Under the pieces are notes generated by a model that saw only the letters and a list, made by a program, of their open reading frames with translations, was not told the DNA's origin and searched no databases. Of a stretch of DNA of 64,000 nt, positions 1-8,417 are shown piece after piece (the stretch's first letter is position 1; every line of letters starts with the position of its first letter). The DNA comes from Arcticibacter eurypsychrophilus (GTDB lineage: Bacteria; Bacteroidota; Bacteroidia; Sphingobacteriales; Sphingobacteriaceae): NCBI RefSeq assembly GCF_001730525.1, contig NZ_MDFN01000001.1, positions 62,001 through 126,000 on the forward strand. The letters run 5' to 3'. The translations under genes were made by a program, and so were the position numbers.

Positions 1-1
1 C

Positions 2-481
2 TTTGATCATACTCATGAAGAACTACTGGGTATGGATAATCCGTTTTCACTAATTATTCTGGCAGCACAGAAGGCCCTGCTTGAAGGGAAAATACCGGAA
101 GAAGAATTAGGTGAAGAGCGGCTTACCATTGCCCGGACTTTAATAGACAGTGGTAAATATAATCATGAAAAAATTGCACGTTTTATCATCTTTTTGAAAA
201 ATTTGGTCTATATAAAAGATCCGAAAATTAATCGTATTTTTGATATAGAAGTAGACACCTTAATGGGAAGGAGCAACGTTATGGGAATAATAGAAACAAT
301 AAACGAACTGAATAGGGAAGAAGGTTTTGAAATGGGCCTTGAAAAAGGCCGTGTGGAGGAAAAAGCTGAGTTTACTAAAAATCTACTATCTTCAACAGAT
401 TTAAGCGTCTCAAAAATTGCTGGTCTGGTTGGTGTTACAGAAGATTTTGTGAGAGAAATCAGTGCAAGCTTAAAAATATAA
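2..481 (+). CDS. Rpn/PD-(D/E)XK nuclease family transposase-like protein, C-terminal part (5' end outside window)
   Basis: The frame is open to the left edge, reading FDHTHEELLG before the first internal ATG at 32, so the gene begins before the window. The visible 159 residues show NPFSLIILAAQKA followed by helical sequence, a Glu/Lys-rich stretch (EMGLEKGRVEEKAEF) and a small helix-turn-helix-like end (ISKIAGLVGVTEDFV type). This layout is that of the C-terminal half of Rpn recombination-promoting nucleases, which are abundant in Bacteroidota. The catalytic PD-(D/E)XK core would lie outside the window, so activity cannot be judged. No inverted repeat or target duplication is seen on this side. 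Confidence 0.6.
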   Translation, partial: FDHTHEELLGMDNPFSLIILAAQKALLEGKIPEEELGEERLTIARTLIDSGKYNHEKIARFIIFLKNLVYIKDPKINRIFDIEVDTLMGRSNVMGIIETINELNREEGFEMGLEKGRVEEKAEFTKNLLSSTDLSVSKIAGLVGVTEDFVREISASLKI

Positions 482-567
482 ATAAATTCTTAGCTCCAAC
501 CTAACCGCTTTAGGGTCATAATCCGGTAAATAAAATTGTTTATCCGATTCGTTTTCTGTAGTTATAG

Positions 568-575
568 TAGCTTTG
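568..575 (+). promoter_or_regulatory. Candidate -7 element TAGCTTTG for the efflux pump
   Basis: TAGCTTTG matches the Bacteroidota -7 consensus TAnnTTTG. It lies about 80 bp upstream of the MFS start. No convincing TTTG -33 element is at the expected distance, so this is a weak call. Confidence 0.3.
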
Positions 576-656
576 CGGGTATACAAATACCTTATTCAGT
601 CATCAGTTAATCTATTATGTAGTTAATTGTTCTGGTTATCCGCAACATTATCTTAA

Positions 657-1871
657 ATGATCAAACAGAAAAATCAATCTATTTCTACACTTCTTGCGTT
701 TTCATTAATACCGCTTTCGGGTTTTGCAACAGATGTTTATATTCCATCCCTGCCAAGTATGGGTGCTGACCTGCATGTAAGCAGTATCCAGGTGCAAATG
801 ACATTGACTGTCTTTTTGATCAGTTATGGTGTTTCACAACTCTTTATTGGGAGTATTCTGGATAGTTTCGGGCGTTTTCGAATTAGTCTTGGTGCCTTAC
901 TGGTATTTATTATAGCTAGTCTGGTTATTGCTTTAACAGATCACATCTATTTAATCTATGCGATGCGTATCGTTCACGGGATATCAGTAGCCATCATTGT
1001 GGTATCGAAAAGAGCTTATTTTGTTGATTTATACACAGGAGAAAAGCTCAAACACTACCTGAGCCTATTTACGATCATCTGGTCGGCCGGACCTATTATA
1101 GCCCCATTTTTAGGAGGTTATCTACAAACGATTTTTGGATGGCAGTCAAACTTTTACTTTTTAGCTGCATTCGCATCGGTAATAGCAGTCCTTGAAGTGA
1201 TCTATAGTGGTGAAACGCTCAGTAATCCTGCTGAATTCCATTTAAAAAAGATTGTTGGGATCTACCTGAAAATGTTCAAAACAGTCAGTTTTAGCCTGGG
1301 GCTCTTTATGCTTTGTTTTGCCTATTCCATGGTTATGGTATATAACATGACAGGCCCTTATATCATTGAACACCAGCTTGGTTTAACACCAATTGTTGCA
1401 GGCACTTGTTCCTTAATTCTTGGATTAGCATGGATGTCAGGCGGATTCATCAGTAAAGCTTTGATCACACGACCGTTTTACAAAAAGTTAGCGATCAATA
1501 CCGGCTTGCAAATTGTATTTGTGCTAATTATGATCTTTAGTTTAAACTATTTCACCAGCATATATGCGCTTGTATTCTTTGCATTCCTCATACATGCTGG
1601 TGCAGGGTTTACGTATAATATCTATTTTACCTATTGTCTCAGTAAGTTTCCTAATAATGCGGGAATCGCTGGCGGTCTTAGTGGAGGGTTCGTCTACATT
1701 GTGCTGTCGTTTTTGACGTATGCAATTTTGAACGTATTCCCTGCGAAGGATGAACGCAATCTAAGTTTCAGCTATCTTATTCTCATTATTTTATCCGCGA
1801 TAGGAATGTATCTGGTTTATCTCATGAATAGAAAGCAAAAAAACAACAAACTGGAGATGAGTAAGATGTAA
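657..1871 (+). CDS. MFS multidrug efflux transporter, Bcr/CflA family
   Basis: A 404-residue protein with about twelve hydrophobic segments, the normal length for a 12-TM drug:proton antiporter in the inner membrane. TM1 ends in FATDVYIPSLPSM, the typical Bcr/CflA start with a membrane-embedded Asp followed by YxPxxP. The loop after TM2 has a motif-A relative (DSFGRFR). The family exports bicyclomycin, sulfonamides, chloramphenicol or dipeptides; the substrate here cannot be read from the sequence. The gene stands alone between the Rpn fragment and nrdD. No clear Shine-Dalgarno is seen, as is usual in this phylum. Confidence 0.85.
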   Translation: MIKQKNQSISTLLAFSLIPLSGFATDVYIPSLPSMGADLHVSSIQVQMTLTVFLISYGVSQLFIGSILDSFGRFRISLGALLVFIIASLVIALTDHIYLIYAMRIVHGISVAIIVVSKRAYFVDLYTGEKLKHYLSLFTIIWSAGPIIAPFLGGYLQTIFGWQSNFYFLAAFASVIAVLEVIYSGETLSNPAEFHLKKIVGIYLKMFKTVSFSLGLFMLCFAYSMVMVYNMTGPYIIEHQLGLTPIVAGTCSLILGLAWMSGGFISKALITRPFYKKLAINTGLQIVFVLIMIFSLNYFTSIYALVFFAFLIHAGAGFTYNIYFTYCLSKFPNNAGIAGGLSGGFVYIVLSFLTYAILNVFPAKDERNLSFSYLILIILSAIGMYLVYLMNRKQKNNKLEMSKM

Positions 1872-2027
1872 TCTTTTAACATCTTGATTCATCTTTCACA
1901 TTGTGCCCTACTCCTTTTAGGGGTCAAATGTTTACAATTTATGATATAAAGTTTCTCACCTCGTGTTGATAAGATGAGGATGTTTAAGCGGGCCATTTTC
2001 ATTAGTCTTGCATCCGAACTCAAAAAC

Positions 2028-4130
2028 ATGATCAACTACGTTATAAAAAGAAATGGCGATTACGAGCCTTACAAAGGATACAAAATTGAAGACGCCATTG
2101 AAAAAGGATTTTTAAGCGTAGGTGTACTTTGCGATAAAGCGATCTATGCAAAAGTTTTAGCCGATCTGAAGACGAAAGAAGTGTGGACGGTAGAAGAGAT
2201 TCAGGACATTATTGAAAAGGAGCTTTTCGACAAAGGCTACTTTGAAGTGATGCGTTCGTTTATGATCTACCGGCATACACGCAAAATGCAAAGAACGCAT
2301 ATTGGTGGGGTGGATGAGGATACGACGTTTATAAACAGCACGCAAACAATTGAAGAATACATCAGTCAGACAGATTGGCGGATCAATGCGAATGCGAATA
2401 CCTCCTATTCCAATGCCGGTATGGTCAACAATGTAGCGGGAAAGGTAATCGCAAATTACTGGCTGGATAAGGTATATTCGAAAGAGGAAGGTTATGCACA
2501 CCGGAATGGCGATCTGCACATTCATGACCTGGATTGTTTAACCGGATATTGTGCTGGATGGAGTTTAAGGGCCTTATTGAATGAAGGTTTTAATGGAGTC
2601 CGCAGCCGGGTGGGCAGTAAGGCTCCTTCGCATTTCAGGGAAGCTTTAGGACAGATGGCCAATTTCCTTGGCATTTTGCAAAGTGAATGGGCTGGAGCTC
2701 AGGCTTTCAGTTCATTTGACACTTACCTGGCTCCTTATGTTTTTAAAGATAAGTTGAATTTTGAGGATGTATTGAAGGCGATTCGAAGTTTTGTATATAA
2801 TTTAAATGTACCGGCACGTTGGGGACAATCGCCGTTTACAAATATAACGATTGACTGGACGATTCCTGAAGATCTTAAAGGACAGATTCCAACACGAAAT
2901 GACCGTCATCTATTTGAAGGCAGTACAGACGAAAAGTTGATCCTGTATGCGAAAGAGCGTGGGGTAACCAACTTGTTGGATTTATGTTACGGTCATTTTC
3001 AACCTGAGATGAACCTCATCAATAAAGCGTATTATACAGTGATGACGGAGGGTGATTCAAACGGACAACCTTTTACCTTCCCTATTCCTACGGTAAACAT
3101 TACGGAGGATTTTGATTGGTACTCTGAAAATACGGATCTGTTGTTCGAGAACACGGCCAAAATTGGATCATCGTATTTCCAAAACTTCATTGGCAGTCAG
3201 TATATGCAGGATGAAGAAGGTAACCGGATAGAGAACCCTCAGGCTTATAAGCCAAATGCGGTGCGGAGTATGTGCTGCAGACTACAACTCGATTTACGCG
3301 AACTGTTAAAAAGAGGAAATGGTTTGTTTGGCAGTGCGGAGATGACAGGCAGTGTGGGTGTAGTCACTATTAATATGGCCAGATTGGGATTTCTATACAA
3401 GGGGAATGAAAAGGGTCTATATGGCCGTCTGGATTTATTGCTGACGATTGCAAAATCAACTTTAGAGAAGAAAAGAGTATTTATACAGGAAATGTATGAC
3501 CGGGGATTATACCCTTACACGAAAAGATATCTGAGTCATTTCAGGAACCACTTCTCCACCATTGGGGTTAATGGGATGAATGAAATGATCAGGAACTTTA
3601 GCTCAGATGAATACAATATTGTATCGGAAAAAGGAAAAACCCTTGCTTTGGATATTCTGGAATTCATCCGTAAGCGGATGACGGTATTTCAGGAAGAAAC
3701 GGGTAACCTGTACAATTTGGAAGCTACTCCTGCTGAAGGCACTACTTATCGCTTTGCCAAAGAAGATAAAAAACGATTTGAAGGAATTATTCAGGCTGGC
3801 GAAGACGAGAACATCTACTATACGAACAGTTCCCAAATTCCTGTAGATTACACGGACGATCCTTTTGAGGCGTTGCTGCTACAGGATGAACTGCAGTGTA
3901 AATATACGGGCGGAACGGTACAACATCTGTACATGAGAGAAAAATTAAGCTCTCCGGAAGCGTGCCGTAACCTGGTTAAAAAGGTAGTATCTAATTTTAG
4001 ATTGCCCTATATTACGGTGACTCCGGTATTTAGCATTTGTCCGGTTCATGGGTACCTGAATGGAGAGCATGAGTACTGCCCTACCTGTGATGAAATTTTA
4101 CTAAAAGAATTAAAAACAGCAAGCATATGA
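2028..4130 (+). CDS. nrdD: Anaerobic ribonucleoside-triphosphate reductase, large part (lacks the glycyl-radical tail)
   Basis: Class III ribonucleotide reductase, reducing ribonucleotides to dNTPs without oxygen. An ATP-cone lies at residues 1-90 (VIKRNGDYEPYKGYKIEDAI). The catalytic barrel has DLDCLTGYCAGWSL near 166 and a CCRLQLDLREL segment near 415. The C-terminal metal site CPVHGYL...CPTC is near 670-688. The start at 2028 (MINYVIKRNG) fits the family better than the upstream ATG at 1974, which adds 18 unconserved residues. The oddity is that the protein stops 14 residues after the CPTC site, before the glycyl-radical motif that every active NrdD needs. That motif is encoded in the -1 frame by the next ORF, whose ATG overlaps this stop (ATGA, 4127-4130). 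Confidence 0.93.
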   Translation: MINYVIKRNGDYEPYKGYKIEDAIEKGFLSVGVLCDKAIYAKVLADLKTKEVWTVEEIQDIIEKELFDKGYFEVMRSFMIYRHTRKMQRTHIGGVDEDTTFINSTQTIEEYISQTDWRINANANTSYSNAGMVNNVAGKVIANYWLDKVYSKEEGYAHRNGDLHIHDLDCLTGYCAGWSLRALLNEGFNGVRSRVGSKAPSHFREALGQMANFLGILQSEWAGAQAFSSFDTYLAPYVFKDKLNFEDVLKAIRSFVYNLNVPARWGQSPFTNITIDWTIPEDLKGQIPTRNDRHLFEGSTDEKLILYAKERGVTNLLDLCYGHFQPEMNLINKAYYTVMTEGDSNGQPFTFPIPTVNITEDFDWYSENTDLLFENTAKIGSSYFQNFIGSQYMQDEEGNRIENPQAYKPNAVRSMCCRLQLDLRELLKRGNGLFGSAEMTGSVGVVTINMARLGFLYKGNEKGLYGRLDLLLTIAKSTLEKKRVFIQEMYDRGLYPYTKRYLSHFRNHFSTIGVNGMNEMIRNFSSDEYNIVSEKGKTLALDILEFIRKRMTVFQEETGNLYNLEATPAEGTTYRFAKEDKKRFEGIIQAGEDENIYYTNSSQIPVDYTDDPFEALLLQDELQCKYTGGTVQHLYMREKLSSPEACRNLVKKVVSNFRLPYITVTPVFSICPVHGYLNGEHEYCPTCDEILLKELKTASI

Positions 4131-4297
4131 AAAACACTAAGATCCAGGAAGAATTGATTAAGAACGAGTCAAAAAGAAGTAAATGTTTGGTTTATACACG
4201 TGTGATGGGTTATCATCGCCCTGTGGAAAGTTTCAATATTGGTAAAAAAGCGGAGCATAAACAACGGATCCATTTTATTGAATCGAAGTGTGCCTAA
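4127..4297 (+). CDS. nrdD: Stand-alone glycyl-radical segment of NrdD (56 aa)
   Basis: A 56-residue ORF carrying the NrdD C-terminus: CLVYTRVMGYHRP then ESFNIGKKAEHKQR. Gly28 in RVMGY is the expected radical-bearing glycine. The ATG overlaps the stop of the large nrdD ORF as ATGA, suggesting coupled translation and one-to-one synthesis. A 22-residue charged N-terminus precedes the motif. The following nrdG start lies inside the last codons of this ORF. Alternative explanations are a programmed -1 frameshift, for which no good slippery heptamer is seen before the stop, or a sequencing error. The start codon exactly at the overlap favours a real separate gene. Confidence 0.85.
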   Translation: MKNTKIQEELIKNESKRSKCLVYTRVMGYHRPVESFNIGKKAEHKQRIHFIESKCA

Positions 4298-4964
4298 CCC
4301 GATTTACAATATAACTCCATTTACGTTACTTGATTACCCTGATAAAACAGCCTGTATCATTTGGTTCGCAGGTTGTAATATGAAGTGCCCTTATTGCTAT
4401 AATCCGGAGATTGTTCTGGGAAAAGGGAAGATAAGTTTTAGTGATTCGCTTACTTTTATTGAGAAAAGAAGAAATCTGCTCGATGGAGTGGTTTTAAGTG
4501 GCGGGGAATGTACCATGCATCATGGTATAGAACAATATGCTGCTGAAATTAAAGGCATGCACATGCTCGTAAAGATCGATACGAATGGCGGTCACCCTGA
4601 AAAGCTAAGAGCACTGATTCAAAGGAATCTGGTTGACTATGTAGCGCTGGACTTCAAATCATTATCCTCCGGGTTTGACAAAGTAACTAAAAGCAATCTT
4701 TTTGCACAGTTTGAGGAAAGTCTGGAGTTATTAATTGTTTCAGGAATTCCTTTTGAGGTGAGAACTACGGTTCATTCTGATTTATTAAGTGCACATGACA
4801 TTCAGGAAATGACGAGTTTTCTTAAGAAAAAAGGATACAAAGGAAATTATTATATCCAGAATTTTGTAGGGGATACTCCTACTTTAGGTGGTATGAACTA
4901 TTCTGTTCCTCTACATTCTGAAGATTTTGCGGGAGGCGACATGGAAATCGTTATACGGAATTAA
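4290..4964 (+). CDS. nrdG: Anaerobic ribonucleotide reductase activating protein (radical SAM)
   Basis: A radical S-adenosylmethionine enzyme that places the glycyl radical on NrdD. The cluster motif CNMKCPYC gives Cys29, Cys33 and Cys36 (CxxxCxxC) counted from the GTG at 4290; SGGE follows later, the SAM-binding segment. The start is uncertain: homologs begin close to NPIYNITPFTLLDYP, so GTG 4290 (224 aa) is preferred over TTG 4278 or TTG 4239. There is no ATG in the region. The start overlaps the 56-aa glycyl-radical ORF by 8 bp, so the three genes form one tightly coupled unit. A strong hairpin terminator follows. Confidence 0.9.
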   Translation: MPNPIYNITPFTLLDYPDKTACIIWFAGCNMKCPYCYNPEIVLGKGKISFSDSLTFIEKRRNLLDGVVLSGGECTMHHGIEQYAAEIKGMHMLVKIDTNGGHPEKLRALIQRNLVDYVALDFKSLSSGFDKVTKSNLFAQFEESLELLIVSGIPFEVRTTVHSDLLSAHDIQEMTSFLKKKGYKGNYYIQNFVGDTPTLGGMNYSVPLHSEDFAGGDMEIVIRN

Positions 4965-4977
4965 TTAGATTTTTAAA

Positions 4978-5012
4978 AAAAAAGCGGGGATTATTTCTTA
5001 TCCCCGCTTTTA
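4978..5012. terminator. Bidirectional rho-independent terminator between nrdG and metE
   Basis: A perfect stem AAAGCGGGGAT (4981-4991) pairs with ATCCCCGCTTT (5000-5010) around an 8-nt loop, flanked by A-rich and T-rich runs on the two sides. It lies between convergent nrdG (+) and metE (-) and can serve both. Confidence 0.85.
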
Positions 5013-5075
5013 TAAAGAACGCTTTTTAAAGAGCACCTTTTTTTAAAAAAAAGCTTTCCTTCCCTGATTAACAGA

Positions 5076-7412
5076 TCAAATTGATCTTTCCAGGGGTGTT
5101 AGAGCCTTCTCCCTCATTTGTTTAGCCGCCTGCACCATATTGAGCAGCGCTTGTTTGGTTTCCGGCCAATTACGGGTCTTTAAGCCACAATCGGGGTTCA
5201 CCCATAAATTCCGGATCGGAATAGAAATTGCCGCTTTTTCTAATAACTGAACCATTTCCTGCACGGATGGAATACGTGGGGAATGGATGTCATATACACC
5301 TGGGCCAATTTCATTGGGGTAATTGAAATCGATAAAGGCATCCAACAATTCCATCTGCGAGCGTGATGTTTCAATTGTGATCACATCAGCATCCATTTCT
5401 GCTATATTTTTAATAATATCATTAAATTCGCTATAACACATATGGGTATGAATCTGGGTCTCATCTTTAACCCCTGAAGCACTGATGCGGAAGGCCTTAA
5501 TTGCCCAATCGAGGTAAGTTGCCCATTGGTTTTTTCGCAAAGGTAAACCTTCCCGAATAGCAGGTTCATCGATTTGAATGATACCGATTCCTGCCTTTTC
5601 AAGGGCAAGGACCTCATCGCGAATGGCTAGTGCGAGCTGAAAGGCAGTCTCAGAACGAGGTTGATCATTCCGCACAAATGACCATTGAAGAATGGTAATC
5701 GGTCCGGTTAACATCCCTTTCATCGGTTTACTGGTATGTTCCTGTGCAAATTTGCTCCATCGCACAGTCAGATCCTTTTCGCGTTTAATATCGCCAAAAA
5801 TGACCGGGGGTTTAACGCAACGACTACCGTAACTCTGTACCCAACCGTTACGTGTAAATACAAAACCTTGCAGCATTTCGCCGAAGTATTCTACCATGTC
5901 ATTACGTTCAAACTCGCCATGCACCAGTACATCTATATCGATTTCCTCCTGCCAGCGGATGCTTTCTAATGTAGCGATTTCGATGGCAAGGTCATAATCG
6001 GCCAGACTGATATTTCCCTTTTTGAGTTTTGCGCGTAATTGCCTGATGTCGGCGGTCTGAGGGAATGATCCTATAGTGGTTGTTGGAAAAAGAGGAAGGT
6101 TGAAGCGCTTTTTTTGAATTTGCTGGCGTACGGAGAAAAGGCTTTTTCTTGTAGCGTCTTTTTCTGAAATAGCATCCAGTCTTTCCCTGACATCTTTACG
6201 ATGGATCAGGCTGGAGGATTTCCGACTTTCCAAAGCCAGAATATTAGCAGATAAGAGTGCATTGTTTCCATTGGCAATTTCATAGAGATCACTAATTTCA
6301 TCCAGCTTCTGCCGGGCAAACGCCATCCAGTTTTTAATGACTGGATTTAAAGTGGTCTCCAAATCAAGATCACAAGGGCTATGTAAAAGGGAACAAGAGG
6401 CAGCAACCATGATCCTTTCGGATCCAAGTACGGCAACGGCCTTTTGAATGTGATAAAGGGACTTCAAATAATCGTTTTTCCAGATATTCCTTCCATCTAC
6501 TACACCTAGTGATAAATTCATAGTGGGAGGTGTATGTTTTAAAACTTCGTTCAGTTGTTCAGCACCACGTACCAAATCAATATGTACCGCTGCCACGGGC
6601 AAATGAAGCGCCAGAACAGTATTGTCGCCCAGTGATTCGAAATATGAAGTCAACAGGATTTTTATACCGTTGCATTTCTTACTAATTTCCCCGTAGGCAT
6701 ATTGGAATGCCTGTTTTTCAGGCTCGCTGAGGTCAAGTGATAGATAGGGTTCATCCAGCTGGATCCATTCGGCACCATAACTTTTAAAAGTGTTTATGAT
6801 CTCGACATATACGGGAACTAACTTTTTGATGAGATCTATTCGATTGAAGGTGACCCGATTTCCTTCCTGATCCGATTTCTCTTTTCCCAATAATAAATAA
6901 GTAACCGGTCCAGTTAATACCGGTTTTGGACTACTACCCAGGATTTGTTTGGCACTGTTAAATTCAGCAAAAGCTTTTTCAGAAAAGAGCTTAAATTCCT
7001 GATCGACGGTAAACTCAGGAACAATGAAATGGTAATTGGTATCAAACCATTTGGTCATTTCCATTGCCGGAATATCCAGTCCATCCTTTTGATACCCTCT
7101 GGCCATAGCGAAATACAAATCAATTTCTGCATTTCCTTTTACTGCTGTCAGAATTGGGGAATAACGCTTAGGGATTACTCCAAGCATTAATGACATGTCG
7201 AGGATGTGATCATAAAAGCTGAAATCGTTACATGGGATGAGGTCAATACCTGCCTCTTGTTGTAATTTCAGACTAGTTTCCCGAAGTTTCCAAGCAGTTT
7301 GATGAAGCTCATCTGTAGAAATTGTGCCTGCCCAGTACCGTTCACAGGCTTTTTTAAGTTGTCGGTTATCGCCTACACGAGGGTAACCAAGATTGTTTTT
7401 GAGCATACGCAT
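5076..7412 (-). CDS. metE: Cobalamin-independent methionine synthase
   Basis: 5-methyltetrahydropteroyltriglutamate-homocysteine methyltransferase, the last step of methionine synthesis without B12. At 778 residues it has the full two-barrel length. The N-terminal barrel begins NLGYPRVGDNRQLKKACERYWAG. The C-terminal barrel has the zinc ligands in IHTHMCYSEF (His and Cys), the Glu in HGEFERNDM and the Cys in NPDCGLKTR. The start may be the first ATG or the third codon (MLKNNLGYPR). The long leader contains a cobalamin riboswitch, so expression is expected to fall when B12 is available and a B12-dependent MetH can take over. Confidence 0.96.
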   Translation of the reverse strand: MRMLKNNLGYPRVGDNRQLKKACERYWAGTISTDELHQTAWKLRETSLKLQQEAGIDLIPCNDFSFYDHILDMSLMLGVIPKRYSPILTAVKGNAEIDLYFAMARGYQKDGLDIPAMEMTKWFDTNYHFIVPEFTVDQEFKLFSEKAFAEFNSAKQILGSSPKPVLTGPVTYLLLGKEKSDQEGNRVTFNRIDLIKKLVPVYVEIINTFKSYGAEWIQLDEPYLSLDLSEPEKQAFQYAYGEISKKCNGIKILLTSYFESLGDNTVLALHLPVAAVHIDLVRGAEQLNEVLKHTPPTMNLSLGVVDGRNIWKNDYLKSLYHIQKAVAVLGSERIMVAASCSLLHSPCDLDLETTLNPVIKNWMAFARQKLDEISDLYEIANGNNALLSANILALESRKSSSLIHRKDVRERLDAISEKDATRKSLFSVRQQIQKKRFNLPLFPTTTIGSFPQTADIRQLRAKLKKGNISLADYDLAIEIATLESIRWQEEIDIDVLVHGEFERNDMVEYFGEMLQGFVFTRNGWVQSYGSRCVKPPVIFGDIKREKDLTVRWSKFAQEHTSKPMKGMLTGPITILQWSFVRNDQPRSETAFQLALAIRDEVLALEKAGIGIIQIDEPAIREGLPLRKNQWATYLDWAIKAFRISASGVKDETQIHTHMCYSEFNDIIKNIAEMDADVITIETSRSQMELLDAFIDFNYPNEIGPGVYDIHSPRIPSVQEMVQLLEKAAISIPIRNLWVNPDCGLKTRNWPETKQALLNMVQAAKQMREKALTPLERSI

Positions 7413-7548
7413 AAAACTTTATTAAACATTAATGTGAATTAATGTTCCTTACGTTTTTGGTATGCTTTCGAAAAGGGTGTAGATAGAGCGTAAGAATAGA
7501 TACTTAAACTCCGGACTACTGCTTCAATCGCGAAAGCATTGGTCTCAA

Positions 7549-7679
7549 AACAGACGGCAAGTATCCTGGCTTGTAACCTGCTAGAGCAGATGTTACTTAC
7601 AGTTGCGCGACAGCCCGTGAATTGCACACGGTTCCTTTTTAATTCCATCCATAAAATTGGACAAAATAACCTGACTGTT
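7549..7679 (-). promoter_or_regulatory. Cobalamin (B12) riboswitch aptamer upstream of metE
   Basis: Read on the minus strand, the leader contains the B12-box pattern: AAAAGGAACCGTG, GCAATTCACGGGCTGTCGCG, CAACTGTAAG, then a GTAAC/GTTAC and CTGCT/AGCAG hairpin (about 7574-7600), and AAGCCAGGATACTTGCC. The ends AACAG (7675-7679) and CTGTT (7549-7553) can close the P1 helix. The order and spacing match the class of riboswitch found before B12-transport and B12-independent enzyme genes. About 137 nt separate it from the metE ATG; no clear terminator hairpin with a U-run was found there, so control may act on translation. Confidence 0.88.
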
Positions 7680-7704
7680 GGAAGAATGATGTAAAGAACT
7701 AGGA

Positions 7705-7712
7705 CAAATATA
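7705..7712 (-). promoter_or_regulatory. Candidate -7 element TATATTTG for the riboswitch-metE transcript
   Basis: On the minus strand TATATTTG fits TAnnTTTG exactly. A start a few bases downstream would put the RNA 5' end about 18 nt before the riboswitch P1 helix. TTTTG lies 14 bp upstream, closer than the usual -33 distance. Confidence 0.5.
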
Positions 7713-7738
7713 CATTCCAGTATTGACAAAAGCTACAA

Positions 7739-7945
7739 TTAGTTGAGTTCAGCCAGGAGTTGGTGTTCTGATTTAAGCGCGTTCAAGCAGGAAGCACAAA
7801 GGCATCCCTCGTATTTTTCGGCAATATACTCTACTTCTTTGGCACTCAGCTGAACGGCATTACACTGACACCTGGAGTATGTATTTGCCCTGCATTCAAT
7901 GCGGGCACCGCACCGTTCACAAGAAACCATCTCATGTTTTGTCAT
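7739..7945 (-). CDS. Cysteine-rich CWC family protein
   Basis: A 68-residue soluble protein with paired cysteines: CERCGARIECRA near the start, SRCQC in the middle and CLCASCLNAL near the end. This layout matches the small cysteine-rich CWC family, thought to bind metal; no biochemical role is established. It lies upstream of the metE riboswitch in the same direction, but its stop is close to the metE promoter, so the two are probably separate transcripts. Confidence 0.75.
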   Translation of the reverse strand: MTKHEMVSCERCGARIECRANTYSRCQCNAVQLSAKEVEYIAEKYEGCLCASCLNALKSEHQLLAELN

Positions 7946-8417
7946 ACTTTTTGGATAAAATCGAGATCAACTGATATCATTTGTAAATAAATTGATATTA
8001 TCTAGCTCTTATTTGGCACTAAAATAAGTTAAAATATACGTGATGCAGAAGAGTTAGGAAGATTGGACATAACAATCGCCTTTTCTGCAGGTACATTTTA
8101 CATTTGACCAACAGAAAGATTTAAAACCTTGTTTCTATTTAAGGTGAGGTATTAATCAGAAGCAGCTTAATTTGAGAGTTGGATGAGGAGCGGATAGAAA
8201 CGTCTGTATCGCAGGTACCGAATTCAATAGGAATAAAAGAGTAACCCATTTTTGGTTTGGCACATAACGGGATTATTGTATCGGGATTGTAGAAATGGAC
8301 AGGAATGTTCGGCTTGATACAAATTTAAACTAAAGCTCTGCATACCATTTACCTATTAGTTTTGCCCTATAGGAAGATGGAATGCAGAGTTTATATTATT
8401 GGTCGTTAAAGTTTAAT
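7946..8417. other. 472-bp intergenic region without a recognisable gene
   Basis: No ORF with family resemblance was found on either strand. The right part holds an imperfect hairpin (8336-8389, listed separately). The left part (about 7970-8010) has imperfectly palindromic AT-rich sequence (GATATCATTT ... AAATTGATAT) that may be promoter or operator sequence for the CWC gene. Confidence 0.5.
8336..8389. terminator. Imperfect hairpin downstream of the response regulator gene
   Basis: CTCTGCAT (8336-8343) pairs with ATGCAGAG (8382-8389); inside, CCAT pairs with ATGG and CCTAT with ATAGG, with small internal loops. On the minus strand it is followed by a moderately T-rich run (CTTTAGTTTAAATTTG), so a terminator for the regulator gene is the likeliest reading. 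Confidence 0.4.

Noticed and set aside
2157-2525. 122-codon minus-strand frame inside nrdD
   Set aside because: Shadow of the coding strand, with no family pattern and no start context; nrdD reads through it completely.
4100-4130. Programmed -1 frameshift joining nrdD to the glycyl-radical segment
   Set aside because: The -1 frame is open only from about 4096, and no X XXY YYZ heptamer in the right phase is seen before the stop (TTA AAA ACA is not one). The ATG at the overlap makes coupled re-initiation simpler. Not fully excluded.
7439-7729. 96-codon frame on the minus strand upstream of metE
   Set aside because: It covers the whole cobalamin riboswitch and metE leader; its translation is rich in Cys, Arg and Leu without family pattern, and the RNA motif explains the conservation.
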